NCBI GenBank assembly: GCA_020024675.1
Contig: JAHHTM010000006.1
Location: 1-21,946 of the forward strand
DNA length: 21,946 nucleotides
Direction of reading: 5' to 3'
DNA from: Muricomes sp.
Lineage (GTDB): Bacteria; Bacillota; Clostridia; Lachnospirales; Lachnospiraceae
The translations under genes and the position numbers were made by a program. The notes beneath the pieces are model-generated. The model was not told where the DNA came from. It searched no databases and worked only from the letters and a program-made list of their open reading frames with translations. Shown here piece after piece: positions 1 through 8,753 of this stretch (its first letter is position 1; each line of letters opens with the position of its first letter).

Positions 1-94
1 CCACCTCACCTTCCTCCACTGAAAGAGAAATGTCTTTTAATATTGTATTTTTGTCAAACTCTTTTTTTATGTGATTCATTTCCAGTAAATTCAT
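1..94 (-). CDS. Amino-acid ABC transporter ATP-binding protein, N-terminal fragment
   Basis: Only the first 31 codons lie in the window; the gene runs off the left edge. The translation begins M-N-L-L-E-M-N-H-I-K-K-E-F and continues with L-K-D-I-S-L-S-V-E-E-G-E-V, the usual first strand of an ABC ATPase just before the Walker A loop, which is not visible. The ATG at 92-94 follows the permease stop codon by 12 nt and has an AGGAG ribosome binding site overlapping the end of the permease gene. It should be the cytoplasmic ATPase that energises the permease and lipoprotein encoded upstream. The family is inferred from this short stretch and from operon position. Confidence 0.8.
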   Translation of the reverse strand, partial: MNLLEMNHIKKEFDKNTILKDISLSVEEGEV

Positions 95-106
95 GGTCTG
101 TTACTC

Positions 107-757
107 CTAACGATAATATGTTAATTTCTTTTCCAGTTTTTCCATTATAATTGCTACTACAAGATTAAATATGTAATAAAAAATCCCCGCTGCAACAAAT
201 GGAAGCATACTACTTTGTGCCGCAGCCAAAGCCTTTGTCATTGTAAATATTTCCACATATGCAATTGCAAAAGACAAAGACGTATCTTTTACAAGTGTGA
301 TCACCTCATTGGTCACTGAAGGAATAATTCTCTTTATAACCTGTGGAAGAATGATTTTTCCAAACGTCTGTGTTTTACTATATCCTAAAAGCTTTGCCGC
401 TTCGTACTGCCCTTCTTCCATCGATGCAATGCCACCACGATAGATTTCTGCAAAGTATGCTGCATAGTTAATTGCAAATGCAATCAACACAGCATATAAT
501 CTGTATGAATCAGTAATTCTTATACCAAAGATAAAATAAGGTCCAAAATACACTACCATTAATTGCAATACCAGTGGTGTTCCTCGCATGATTGATATAT
601 ATCCTTTTAATATAATGCGAAGCGGTGCACATTTACTCATTCTACCAAATGTTATTATAAGTCCTAAAGGCATGGAAAATAATAATGTAAGTAAAAAAAT
701 CATGATGGATCTTCCCATACCTGGAATTAATTGAAGAATAATCTCCATGAATGTCAT
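107..757 (-). CDS. Polar amino-acid ABC transporter permease (HisM/GlnP type)
   Basis: A 216-residue integral membrane permease of the polar amino-acid uptake family, the usual size. Hydrophobic segments appear near residues 14-35, 55-78, 85-105 and 185-205. The cytoplasmic EAA loop that contacts the ATPase is visible around residues 118-145 (E-A-A-K-L-L-G-Y followed by I-I-L-P-Q). The start at 757 is chosen for its GGAGGAAAG ribosome binding site; the internal Met5 is less well placed. It lies 30 nt after the substrate-binding gene and 12 nt before the ATPase gene, so the three form one transcription unit. The transported amino acid cannot be read from the permease; cystine, glutamine or another polar amino acid are all possible. 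Confidence 0.9.
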   Translation of the reverse strand: MTFMEIILQLIPGMGRSIMIFLLTLLFSMPLGLIITFGRMSKCAPLRIILKGYISIMRGTPLVLQLMVVYFGPYFIFGIRITDSYRLYAVLIAFAINYAAYFAEIYRGGIASMEEGQYEAAKLLGYSKTQTFGKIILPQVIKRIIPSVTNEVITLVKDTSLSFAIAYVEIFTMTKALAAAQSSMLPFVAAGIFYYIFNLVVAIIMEKLEKKLTYYR

Positions 758-787
758 TGTCTTTCCTCCAGTTATCTTATTTTTATC

Positions 788-1594
788 TTATTTAAATGTC
801 GTAATGTCACTTCCGAACCATTCTTCTGAGAGTGCCTTCATAGTTCCATCTTCTACCATATCTAAAAGTACTTTTTCAACATTTTCTTTTAATTTCGTAT
901 TTCCTTTTAAAAATCCAATTGCATATTCTTCACTTGAAATCTCCTCATCCAAGACACGGAATTTTTCTTCTTTTGACTTAATCTTGTATGCAGCTACAAC
1001 TTCATCCATTGCGATTGCATCTACAGCTCCCTGCTCGAGATCCATCATTGCTGTATTATAATCCGGAACTGCCTGCATTTTTTCAAATGTATCACTTAAT
1101 TTACTATTCTTCTTCAAGGCTGCTTCTGCCGAAGAATCCGCCTGAACTTCTACCATCTTTCCAGACAGATCTTCTAAAGATTTAATATCAGAATCGTTAT
1201 TTACAACAAATACCTGTCTGTTATTTAAATAAGGTTTTGAAAATGTATAATCATCCTCACGTCCTGTCATGGTAAAACCATTCCAGATACAATCGATTGT
1301 TCCAGAAGATAACTCTAGATCTTTTGCATCCCAACTAATTGGATTTGGTACAAATTCCAGATCCAGTCGATTGGCTACTTCCTCTGCAAGTGCAAGATCA
1401 AATCCCGTGAATTCTCCATCTTCTCCAACAAATCCCATTGGTGGAAACTCTTGATCAAATCCAACCACAAATTTTCCTTCTGTACTTGTTCCATGTTTTG
1501 TTTCTGTCTTCTGTGTTTCTTTATCACCACACCCTGTCAATATTCCTATTACCACTACTGTTGACATTAAAAGTGCTAACCATCTCTTTTTCAT
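788..1594 (-). CDS. Amino-acid ABC transporter substrate-binding lipoprotein
   Basis: A 268-residue extracellular solute-binding protein family 3 member. The first 22 residues form a lipoprotein signal with lipobox L-T-G-C (Cys22), so the mature protein should be anchored to the outer face of the membrane. The fold signature is clear: V-G-F-D-Q-E-F-P-P-M-G-F near residue 44, then G-F-D-L-A-L-A-E-E-V-A, and a C-terminal E-E-W-F-G. The start has a GGGAGG ribosome binding site. It is first in the operon, followed by permease and ATPase, and is preceded by a plausible sigma-A promoter with a palindromic spacer. Substrate is probably a polar amino acid such as cystine or glutamine; this is inference from the family. 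Confidence 0.92.
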   Translation of the reverse strand: MKKRWLALLMSTVVVIGILTGCGDKETQKTETKHGTSTEGKFVVGFDQEFPPMGFVGEDGEFTGFDLALAEEVANRLDLEFVPNPISWDAKDLELSSGTIDCIWNGFTMTGREDDYTFSKPYLNNRQVFVVNNDSDIKSLEDLSGKMVEVQADSSAEAALKKNSKLSDTFEKMQAVPDYNTAMMDLEQGAVDAIAMDEVVAAYKIKSKEEKFRVLDEEISSEEYAIGFLKGNTKLKENVEKVLLDMVEDGTMKALSEEWFGSDITTFK

Positions 1595-1632
1595 AATTGT
1601 TACCTCCCTACTCGTTTATTTCGTATGCTAAT

Positions 1633-1661
1633 ATGCTACCACACTAAAGTGTTTTTGCCAA
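1633..1661 (-). promoter_or_regulatory. Promoter of the amino-acid ABC operon with palindromic spacer
   Basis: On the minus strand a -35 TTGGCA (1656-1661) and a -10 TAGCAT (1633-1638) are separated by 17 nt. The spacer contains the perfect inverted repeat ACACT-TT-AGTGT (1641-1652), placed where a repressor would block RNA polymerase. The promoter lies about 40 nt upstream of the lipoprotein start. The boxes and repeat are seen directly; the regulator is unknown. Confidence 0.55.
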
Positions 1662-1716
1662 GTGTTTTTACAAAAATTTTTATTTATATTTAAATTTAAG
1701 CTGTATACACAAAAAA

Positions 1717-1742
1717 TGGACCAGACAAATCTGTCTGATCCA
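1717..1742 (-). terminator. Rho-independent terminator after the DUF1307 lipoprotein gene
   Basis: An 11-bp stem with one C-A mismatch (TGGACCAGACA against TGTCTGATCCA, 4-nt loop) is followed on the minus strand by a run of six T. It lies 14 nt past the stop codon of the lipoprotein gene and insulates it from the ABC operon. Confidence 0.8.
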
Positions 1743-1756
1743 CTTTTGTAGTTCTA

Positions 1757-2233
1757 CTATTCAACTGTCCATCCACTTTTTTCAAGACTCTCTTTTGTGC
1801 GCTCAATAGAAATATACGTCACTTTTTTATCTTTTTCACCTTCAATTGGCATAAGTCCTTTTTCTGACAATTCGTTTATCGTATCTTTATTAAGATCAAT
1901 GATTACCGTTTCTATCATTTTGTTATCTTCTTTTTTATAAGAATACTCTACACCTTTTATAGCCTTATAAGTCTCTTCTGCCTGCTTTAATGCATCATCC
2001 ACTGCTGCTACTGCTTCTTCTGGATACTTTGAAAGATCCAGTGTACTTGTTTGCGTCACTCTTGTAGCTTTATCTCCTTTTGCATCGTACACCATTTCAA
2101 CTACATAACCTTCTTGCTCCTGCTTACAACGCAGAACATCCTTTTCTTCTTTCTCACTTCCACATCCAGTCAACGCTGCCAACATCATAAGCACCAATGT
2201 CATAGAACATAACTTTTTCAAAGTCTTCTTCAT
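1757..2233 (-). CDS. YehR-like (DUF1307) lipoprotein
   Basis: A 158-residue predicted lipoprotein with signal peptide and lipobox L-T-G-C (Cys24). After the lipid anchor the protein carries the short repeated-strand pattern of DUF1307/YehR proteins: L-R-C-K-Q near residue 35, charged amphipathic helices around 80-100, and a C-terminal K-S-G-W-T-V-E. Function of the family is not established; it is expected on the outer membrane leaflet. The gene is monocistronic, with its own promoter (2302-2330), an AGAAGGAGG ribosome binding site and a terminator (1717-1742). Family assignment rests on length, lipobox and motif resemblance. Confidence 0.8.
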   Translation of the reverse strand: MKKTLKKLCSMTLVLMMLAALTGCGSEKEEKDVLRCKQEQEGYVVEMVYDAKGDKATRVTQTSTLDLSKYPEEAVAAVDDALKQAEETYKAIKGVEYSYKKEDNKMIETVIIDLNKDTINELSEKGLMPIEGEKDKKVTYISIERTKESLEKSGWTVE

Positions 2234-2301
2234 TTTTTAATCCTCCTTCTGCCATAAATTACTATTGATGCATTCCTATCAGATCACAAACTCTAATCTG
2301 A

Positions 2302-2330
2302 TATATAATCTTGAGCTAATTGTAAAACAA
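2302..2330 (-). promoter_or_regulatory. Promoter of the DUF1307 lipoprotein gene
   Basis: Minus-strand -35 TTGTTT (2325-2330) and -10 TATATA (2302-2307) with 17-nt spacing lie about 70 nt upstream of the lipoprotein start. Immediately downstream is a 7-bp inverted repeat, ATCAGAT/ATCTGAT (2278-2302), which could be an operator or a 5'-leader hairpin. Confidence 0.5.
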
Positions 2331-2355
2331 ATTCGGATTAAAAACAATAAAATAA

Positions 2356-4509
2356 TTAATTAATTCCTCTCATTGTCAGCTGGATTCTTTTCTTTTTCAG
2401 ATCTACGCTCATAACCTTTACATCGACAACGTCTCCAACACTCACTGCTTCCAACGGATGTTTTATATACTTATCTGTAATCTGAGAAATATGAACCAGC
2501 CCATCTTGGTGAACTCCGATATCTACAAAAGCGCCAAAATCAATTACATTACGCACTGTTCCTTTTAAAAGCATTCCCTCTTTTAAATCCTTCATATCAA
2601 GAACATCTGTACGCAGGATTGGTTTTGGCATTTCATCTCTAGGGTCTCTGGCCGGTTTTTCAAGGTCTTTCACAATATCTTTTAATGTAATTTCACCAAG
2701 TTCAAGGTCCTCTGCCAATGTTTTATAATTTGTGATTGTCAACCCTAACCCAGTTAACTTTCCACAAATAACATCTTCTTTCTTAAACCCTTGCTTATCT
2801 AATAATTTCTCTGCCGCATCATATGATTCCGGATGAACTGCAGTTGCATCCAAAGGATTTTTTCCTTCTGAAATACGTAAAAATCCGGCACACTGTTCAA
2901 ATGCTTTGGGTCCTAATTTTGGAACTTTAAGAAGATCTTTTCTACTTGTAAATTTTCCATTCTCTTCTCTGTATGCAACAATATTTTTTGCGATCGTATT
3001 GCTTATACCGGAAATATAGGAAAGCAATGGTGCTGATGCCGTATTAAGATCAACCCCCACTTTATTAACACAGTCTTCTACAACTCCTTCCAAGGATGCC
3101 CCTAATTTTTTCTGGTTCATATCATGTTGATACTGTCCTACACCGATGGATTTTGGATCAATTTTTACAAGTTCAGCAAGCGGGTCTTGCAACCTTCTTG
3201 CAATAGATGCCGCACTTCTTTGTCCTACATCAAAATTCGGAAATTCTTCTGTTGCAAGTTTACTTGCAGAATATACCGATGCACCAGCTTCATTTACAAT
3301 GACATACTGAACTTTTTCCGGTATCTCTTTAAGAAGTTCCACTATGATCTGCTCGGATTCTCTTGAAGCTGTTCCATTTCCCACGGAAATCAATGTAACA
3401 TGATATTTTCTGATCAGTTTTTTCAAAGTATCCTTTGCAGCATTTATCTTTGCCGGCGTTGTTGGAGCTGTAGGATAAATTACAGTTGTATCAAGCACCT
3501 TTCCTGTCTCATCGACTACAGCAAGTTTACAACCGGTACGAAAAGCCGGATCCCATCCTAGAACAACCTGTCCTTTGATTGGTGGCTGCATCAAAAGCTG
3601 CTTCAGATTCTTCCCGAACACCTCAATTGCACCATCTTCAGCTGTTTCCGTCAGATCATTTCTTAGCTCTCGTTCAATAGCAGGAGCAATCAGACGCTTG
3701 TAACTATCTTCGATTGCCTCTTTTAATACAGCTGTTGTATAAAGATTGTCCTTACGTATGATTTTCTTTTTAAGATAATTTAGAATCTCCTCTTCTGGTG
3801 AAACAATCTTTACAGTCAAAATTTTTTCTTTTTCTCCACGATTTAATGCAAGTATCCTGTGTCCGGCCAGTTTCCCTAAACGTTCTTCAAATTCATAATA
3901 CATTTCATATACGGATTCTTCTTCTTTATTTTTGGCCACAGATGTAATCGTGCCTTTCTGCATTGTAATCTTACGAATCCAGGTTCTGTAGTCTGCCTCA
4001 TCAGAAATCTGTTCAGCAATAATATCCTTTGCCCCAAGGACAACCTCTTCCACCGTCTCTACCCCTGTTTTATCAGATATATATTCCAAAGCCACCTTTT
4101 CTAATGGTTCTTCTATATTCTGTTCAAAAATAGCAATTGCAAAAGGTTCTAATCCTTTTTCTTTTGCTATTGTTGCACGAGTCCTTCTTTTGGGTCTATA
4201 CGGTCTGTAAAGATCTTCTACCGTAACGAGTGTTTCCGCTTCTAAAATCTGTTTTTTTAATTCGTCAGTAAGTTTTCCTTGTTCTTCAATACTTGAAATA
4301 ACCTGACCCTTTTTTTCTTCTAAATTTCTAAGATACAAAAGACGCTCGTGTAATTTACGAAGCTGTTCGTCATTTAAAGAGCCTGTCGCTTCTTTTCTAT
4401 ATCGAGAAATGAATGGGATTGTATTTCCTTCATCAATCAATTTTACTGCTGCATCTATCTGCCAAAGTTTTACTTGTAATTCTTTTGTAAGTTTCTGATT
4501 AATATTCAT
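2356..4509 (-). CDS. tex: Tex family S1 RNA-binding protein (YhgF-like)
   Basis: A 717-residue full-length Tex protein, a conserved cytoplasmic nucleic-acid-binding factor tied to transcription. Visible domains in order: N-terminal helical region (1-190) with I-P-F-I-S-R-Y-R-K-E and L-Y-R-P-Y-R-P-K-R-R-T-R; a YqgF/RNase H-like domain from about 313 (V-V-L-G-W-D-P-A-F-R-T-G); helix-hairpin-helix repeats near 490-560; and a C-terminal S1 domain (about 645-715; D-F-G-A-F-V-D-I-G, D-G-L-V-H-I-S). The ATG has an AAGGAGAGG ribosome binding site. It starts 22 nt after the DUF3343 gene with no terminator between, so it is probably co-transcribed with the selenium operon. No convincing terminator is visible after it. 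Confidence 0.96.
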   Translation of the reverse strand: MNINQKLTKELQVKLWQIDAAVKLIDEGNTIPFISRYRKEATGSLNDEQLRKLHERLLYLRNLEEKKGQVISSIEEQGKLTDELKKQILEAETLVTVEDLYRPYRPKRRTRATIAKEKGLEPFAIAIFEQNIEEPLEKVALEYISDKTGVETVEEVVLGAKDIIAEQISDEADYRTWIRKITMQKGTITSVAKNKEEESVYEMYYEFEERLGKLAGHRILALNRGEKEKILTVKIVSPEEEILNYLKKKIIRKDNLYTTAVLKEAIEDSYKRLIAPAIERELRNDLTETAEDGAIEVFGKNLKQLLMQPPIKGQVVLGWDPAFRTGCKLAVVDETGKVLDTTVIYPTAPTTPAKINAAKDTLKKLIRKYHVTLISVGNGTASRESEQIIVELLKEIPEKVQYVIVNEAGASVYSASKLATEEFPNFDVGQRSAASIARRLQDPLAELVKIDPKSIGVGQYQHDMNQKKLGASLEGVVEDCVNKVGVDLNTASAPLLSYISGISNTIAKNIVAYREENGKFTSRKDLLKVPKLGPKAFEQCAGFLRISEGKNPLDATAVHPESYDAAEKLLDKQGFKKEDVICGKLTGLGLTITNYKTLAEDLELGEITLKDIVKDLEKPARDPRDEMPKPILRTDVLDMKDLKEGMLLKGTVRNVIDFGAFVDIGVHQDGLVHISQITDKYIKHPLEAVSVGDVVDVKVMSVDLKKKRIQLTMRGIN

Positions 4510-4531
4510 TTAAGATTTCCTCTCCTTTAAT

Positions 4532-4768
4532 TTATATCATACACTCCAAAATTGTCTGCACCTTAAGATCCTTTGCTTCTAAAAAATCACATATTTTTTC
4601 TTTTTCTTGCAGGTTTGTACACCAGCACATACCACAGCCTGCAGAAACACTTCCCGGAACCGGAATCAGACGTCCTGAAATACTGTTTTGTTTACATAAT
4701 TTTTCCATTGCCATGGCATCTGTTGTTGTGTGAAATGTCACAATCAGACGCATTTCTTTTTTTCTCAT
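4532..4768 (-). CDS. DUF3343 putative Se/S carrier protein
   Basis: A 78-residue cytoplasmic protein resembling DUF3343, a small family often encoded beside SelD and cysteine-desulfurase-like genes and proposed to carry selenium or sulfur. It has a beta-alpha-beta start (M-R-L-I-V-T-F-H-T-T-T-D-A-M-A-M-E), then P-V-P-G and a cysteine cluster C-G-M-C-W-C (Cys45, 48, 50), with further Cys25, 60 and 76. The ATG overlaps the stop codon of the preceding csd gene (ATGA), indicating translational coupling; an alternative start is Met6. Selenium transfer is an inference from family and context. The cysteines could instead bind a metal. Confidence 0.8.
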   Translation of the reverse strand: MRKKEMRLIVTFHTTTDAMAMEKLCKQNSISGRLIPVPGSVSAGCGMCWCTNLQEKEKICDFLEAKDLKVQTILECMI

Positions 4769-5910
4769 TCTCTATATCCTTCTACGATTTCTTTTACAGC
4801 CTTTATCGCTTTTTCCACTTCTTCTTTTGTATTGTAGTGCGAAAAGCTAAATCTGACTGCTCCCTGTTCTTTTGTTCCCAATGCCTCATGAATTTTAGGA
4901 GCACAATGCGCACCTGCTCTAGTTGCAATTTCATAATAAAAACTCAAATCGTCACTGATCTTTGAAGAATCTATATCTCCCACATTGAAACTAACGATTG
5001 GACATCGCATACTTGTTTCAAAATCTCCATATATTTTGATTTCCGGAATTCCTTTAATTCCTTCATAAAACTGCCACATAAGTAACAATTCTTTTTCTCG
5101 TATCACATCAATTCCCACTCTGTTTAAATAAGAAATTGCTGCACCAAGTCCTGCAATTCCATGACTATTGAGCGTTCCTGCTTCCAATGCCACCGGCATA
5201 TCCTTAGGCTGTTTCCTATTAAACGAATCTATCCCACTTCCTCCACACAAAAGTGGTCGTATTATGATTCCTTCTTTTACATAAATCCCACCAGTGCCCT
5301 GTGGTCCTAAAAGACCTTTGTGTCCGGTAAAGCATAATACATCTATCTTCATTTTTTGTACGTCAATAGGAATCACCCCTGCTGTTTGCGATGCATCAAC
5401 TATAAATAAAATTCCGTGTTTTTTAGCAATTTCACCTATTTTATATAGGTCTAGTATGTTTCCTGTCAAATTTGATCCATGAGTGCATACAATAGCTTTT
5501 GTATTTTGTTTTATAGACTTTTCCAATTCTTCATAAGAAATCTTTCCTTTATCATTACATCCAACAATTGAAAGTTCTACGCCTTCTTCTTCACAGGCAT
5601 ATAATGGTCTTAGAACTGAATTATGTTCCAGTGCAGTTGTAATCACATGATCTTTCCTGCAAAACAATCCTCTGATTGCAATATTTAGGCTTTGCGTAGA
5701 GTTCATGGTAAATGCAATTCGTGCCGGATTTTCTGCATGGAAAAACTCTGCCAGTTTTTCTCTGACATCATAAATAGTCCTTGCCGCATCTAAAGAAGCC
5801 TCCGTCACCCCTCTTCCTGCATTTCCCAGATTTTTCATGGCATTTACTACGGCATCTATTACTTCATCTGGCTTTTTCAAGGTCGTTGCTGCATTGTCCA
5901 TATAAATCAT
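4765..5910 (-). CDS. Cysteine desulfurase / selenocysteine-lyase-like PLP enzyme
   Basis: A 381-residue class V aminotransferase-fold enzyme of the kind found beside selD (EF2568-like). It likely mobilises S or Se from cysteine or selenocysteine to supply selenide for SelD. PLP-site residues are visible: E-H-N-S at 94-97, D172 in V-D-A-S-Q-T-A-G, and Lys198 in F-T-G-H-K-G as the Schiff-base lysine. The nucleophilic Cys336 sits in R-A-G-A-H-C-A-P. The N-terminus M-I-Y-M-D-N-A-A-T-T is typical, supporting this start. It overlaps the lysR stop by 4 nt and the DUF3343 start by 4 nt. The protein appears intact. Preference for Cys or Sec cannot be told from sequence. Confidence 0.92.
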   Translation of the reverse strand: MIYMDNAATTLKKPDEVIDAVVNAMKNLGNAGRGVTEASLDAARTIYDVREKLAEFFHAENPARIAFTMNSTQSLNIAIRGLFCRKDHVITTALEHNSVLRPLYACEEEGVELSIVGCNDKGKISYEELEKSIKQNTKAIVCTHGSNLTGNILDLYKIGEIAKKHGILFIVDASQTAGVIPIDVQKMKIDVLCFTGHKGLLGPQGTGGIYVKEGIIIRPLLCGGSGIDSFNRKQPKDMPVALEAGTLNSHGIAGLGAAISYLNRVGIDVIREKELLLMWQFYEGIKGIPEIKIYGDFETSMRCPIVSFNVGDIDSSKISDDLSFYYEIATRAGAHCAPKIHEALGTKEQGAVRFSFSHYNTKEEVEKAIKAVKEIVEGYRE

Positions 5911-6836
5911 TTTGTTTTCTCCTTAAGATACATTTCCATCACCGTTTCAATCAAATGTTTTTCTGCATCCGATAAAATCCCATTTTCCTTGTATACTACG
6001 TATAATTGGCGTTTTCCAATATTTGAGGGGAATGGAAAATATAATATTTTTTTCTCATTCGCATCTTCCATAGCTGCAAGTTTAGAAATCACTGAAATCC
6101 CACTTTTGTTTCTGACCATTCTTTTGATTGTTTCCTGATGCCCCACACAGGCAATAACATTTAATTTTTCAATACTTACTCCCATGTTATTCAGCAGTTT
6201 CTCTGTTTCAATTCTTGTACCAGACCCTTCCTCCCGCAAAATAAATATTTCCTTTTCCAGCCATGAAAAATCCATACCCTGACTTTGTTCCATATCTTTT
6301 TTCTGTTTACGATATTTCATTGTATTTGGGGTAATCACAACCATTTCGTCTTCATAAAACGGAAGATACTTACAGTGATTATTTTCCATCCTTGTGCCTG
6401 CAAACCCAATCTTTGCATTTCCATTTAAAATCTGTTCTACTACATTCACACTATCTGTTTCCATTACTTTAAATAATTCTTTTGGAAATTTTTTTCGAAA
6501 AGTTTCCAAAATCTGCGGCAGTAAATATAAGGAAGGAACACTCGAAGAAGCAATTGGGAGAAAATTATTTTCTTCTATTCTTGTTTCAGAAAAAGCATCC
6601 TTTATTTTTTTCTGAAGTTCCAACATCTGTCTTGCATACCCATAAAGTCGTTGTCCTTGCTCAGTAAGACTGACTTCTTTTGTATTTCTGTCAAAAAGCC
6701 TGACACCAAGTTCTTTCTCCAAAGCCAAAATATGTGCACTTACTGTTGGTTGAGACAAAAAAAGTTCATTTGCTGCTCTGGAAAAATTTTCGTTTTTTGC
6801 AACAGATGCAAATACTTCTATCTGCTTCAAATTCAT
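5907..6836 (-). CDS. Selenium-metabolism-associated LysR-type regulator
   Basis: A 309-residue LysR-type transcription factor. The winged helix-turn-helix occupies about residues 1-60 (F-S-R-A-A-N-E-L-F-L-S-Q-P-T-V-S-A-H-I), followed by the linker helix and a periplasmic-binding-like effector domain (about 90-300). The gene sits inside the operon rather than divergent from it, which is unusual for LysR regulators but known for selenium-associated members in clostridia. Its ATG overlaps the selB stop (ATGA) and its own stop overlaps the csd start (ATGA). It may sense a selenium or sulfur metabolite and act on the operon promoter; ligand and target are unknown. Confidence 0.9.
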   Translation of the reverse strand: MNLKQIEVFASVAKNENFSRAANELFLSQPTVSAHILALEKELGVRLFDRNTKEVSLTEQGQRLYGYARQMLELQKKIKDAFSETRIEENNFLPIASSSVPSLYLLPQILETFRKKFPKELFKVMETDSVNVVEQILNGNAKIGFAGTRMENNHCKYLPFYEDEMVVITPNTMKYRKQKKDMEQSQGMDFSWLEKEIFILREEGSGTRIETEKLLNNMGVSIEKLNVIACVGHQETIKRMVRNKSGISVISKLAAMEDANEKKILYFPFPSNIGKRQLYVVYKENGILSDAEKHLIETVMEMYLKEKTK

Positions 6837-8749
6837 AGATTCGATATCCTTTCACTTTCCGGTCCGGATTTACGAGTAACTTTTATACTATCCATATATT
6901 CCATGATTGGTTTTGCACTTTTTCTTGTCGTTTCAAACATATCTCTTATTTCCGCTATTGTGATTTTCCCATCTCTCTTTAGCTTTTCTATAACCTGCTC
7001 TTTTGCAGATTCCATGTACTCTTGAAGTGTATACATACCATCAGCTATTTTAACCAGTTCTTTTGTATCTACCATAAGTGTTAGGATGTCATCTACTGTT
7101 CCACTATCTGTCTGCCCAAAATTTATTTCACTTATTTTTTTGAAATCATAACCTGCCGGTTTAACTGCACTTAAAATTTTTCTTCGCACCTGAAGATAAA
7201 GATCATCTTTTACTATCTCATAATTTTCCGGTGCAAGAAATTCACCATGAACAACCACTTGACTTTTGGAAGATAAATATTCTATATACATAGCAAATAC
7301 ATTAGGCTTAACTTTTTTCATAAAAGTACTGTGAATCTCTGCTTTTGACATTCCATATTTATATGGATATTTTTCCACATAATTTTTCAGGGCTTTTTTA
7401 ATCTTATTTCTACACTTCAATTCATCTGCCATATGCCACACATAAACATCTTTTTTCAAAGGAAATTCACATACAAGTCCTTCTTTGACAAGGTTATCCA
7501 CAGCCACTTTGACTTCTTCCACAGAAAGTGCTGTTAATTTGGCAAGTTCTGATACAGAAATCATACTTTCTGGAAAATCTTTTACATGAAGTTCGATCAC
7601 ATCTTCTGCACTTCCTGATTCTTTTTGTTTTAAACTTTCCAGTACTTCTTCATGAAATCGTTTCTTTTTAACTGCATTTGGTTCTAATACAATTCCGCCA
7701 CCGATTGTTTCCATCGGAGAATAAAATCTCACTACAAAACGGTCACCTCTTCGAAACGCAACTTCCTCTTCCATCTTAAGCTGAACATAGCCAGACTCTC
7801 CGGGACCTAATGTTTCATTTCCAAGGAGAACTGCACGACAAAGCACCTGGCTTGTTCCACTAAAAAAATGGAGCCTTGCATTATTCTTGAGGACACGATC
7901 TGTGCTATTTAACATCTCTAGTTTTACGTCCATAAGTCTAGAGTCTTTCATGCTTTTGACCGGCGCAAGTGTACATCCTCTCTTTAATTCTTCTTTCTTA
8001 AGATTCGATATATTTATTGCAACTCTCTGGCCTGCATAACAACTTTCAACATTTTCTCCATGCACCTGCATACTTCGAATTTTACATTCCTGTCCATTTG
8101 GAAACATTTCTAATACATCTTCTTTTGAAATCGTCCCACTTACAAGAGTACCGGTAACGATAGTTCCAAAACCTGATAAAGAAAATACACGATCAATTGG
8201 AAGACGTGGTATTGTATCCGCATCTTTGGACTCCACTTCTTCCTCTGTCATTTTTTCTATTAATGCTATAAGTTCCGGTATTCCCTGTCCACTTGCCGCT
8301 GAAACTTTTGCAACTGGTGCATTCTCTAAGAACGTGCCCTTTAACTCTTCTTTGATTTCTTCTTCTACAAGTTCTAACCACTCTGGATCAACAAGATCAC
8401 ATTTATTTAAGACCAGAATACTTTTTTCTACTCCCAAAAGTTTCAAAATATCCATGTGTTCCCTTGTCTGTGGCATGATTCCTTCGTCTGCTGCCACAAC
8501 AAGAAGTACAAAATCCATACCTACAACTCCGGCAACCATATTATTGATAAATTTTTCGTGACCTGGCACGTCTATAATTCCTGCCCGGCTCCCATTTTTA
8601 AGGTCAAAATAAGTAAATCCAAGATCTATCGTGATTCCTCTTCTTTGCTCCTCTTCAAAACGATCCGTATTTCTACCGGTAAGCGCTTTAATCAGTGTTG
8701 TCTTTCCATGATCAATATGTCCGGCTGTTCCTATAATAATATGTTTCAT
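6833..8749 (-). CDS. selB: Selenocysteine-specific elongation factor SelB
   Basis: A 638-residue SelB, the GTPase that delivers Sec-tRNA(Sec) to UGA codons bearing a SECIS element. GTPase motifs are intact: G-T-A-G-H-I-D-H-G-K-T-T (residues 7-18), R-G-I-T-I-D, D-V-P-G-H-E-K-F and N-K-C-D. EF-Tu-like beta-barrel domains follow to about 380, then C-terminal winged-helix repeats that bind the SECIS RNA. The start at 8749 is 4 nt after the selA stop, with AGAAAGG overlapping the end of selA. A longer reading from 8797 is rejected because it precedes the family N-terminus M-K-H-I-I-I-G and overlaps selA. Intactness suggests that damage to selA and selD is recent. Confidence 0.95.
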   Translation of the reverse strand: MKHIIIGTAGHIDHGKTTLIKALTGRNTDRFEEEQRRGITIDLGFTYFDLKNGSRAGIIDVPGHEKFINNMVAGVVGMDFVLLVVAADEGIMPQTREHMDILKLLGVEKSILVLNKCDLVDPEWLELVEEEIKEELKGTFLENAPVAKVSAASGQGIPELIALIEKMTEEEVESKDADTIPRLPIDRVFSLSGFGTIVTGTLVSGTISKEDVLEMFPNGQECKIRSMQVHGENVESCYAGQRVAINISNLKKEELKRGCTLAPVKSMKDSRLMDVKLEMLNSTDRVLKNNARLHFFSGTSQVLCRAVLLGNETLGPGESGYVQLKMEEEVAFRRGDRFVVRFYSPMETIGGGIVLEPNAVKKKRFHEEVLESLKQKESGSAEDVIELHVKDFPESMISVSELAKLTALSVEEVKVAVDNLVKEGLVCEFPLKKDVYVWHMADELKCRNKIKKALKNYVEKYPYKYGMSKAEIHSTFMKKVKPNVFAMYIEYLSSKSQVVVHGEFLAPENYEIVKDDLYLQVRRKILSAVKPAGYDFKKISEINFGQTDSGTVDDILTLMVDTKELVKIADGMYTLQEYMESAKEQVIEKLKRDGKITIAEIRDMFETTRKSAKPIMEYMDSIKVTRKSGPESERISNL

Positions 8750-8753
8750 AAAA

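Noticed and set aside
2278..2302. Terminator for tex at the ATCAGAT/ATCTGAT repeat
   Set aside because: The stem is only 7 bp with an 11-nt loop, has no T-run on the minus strand, and lies just downstream of the lipoprotein promoter; more likely an operator or leader hairpin.
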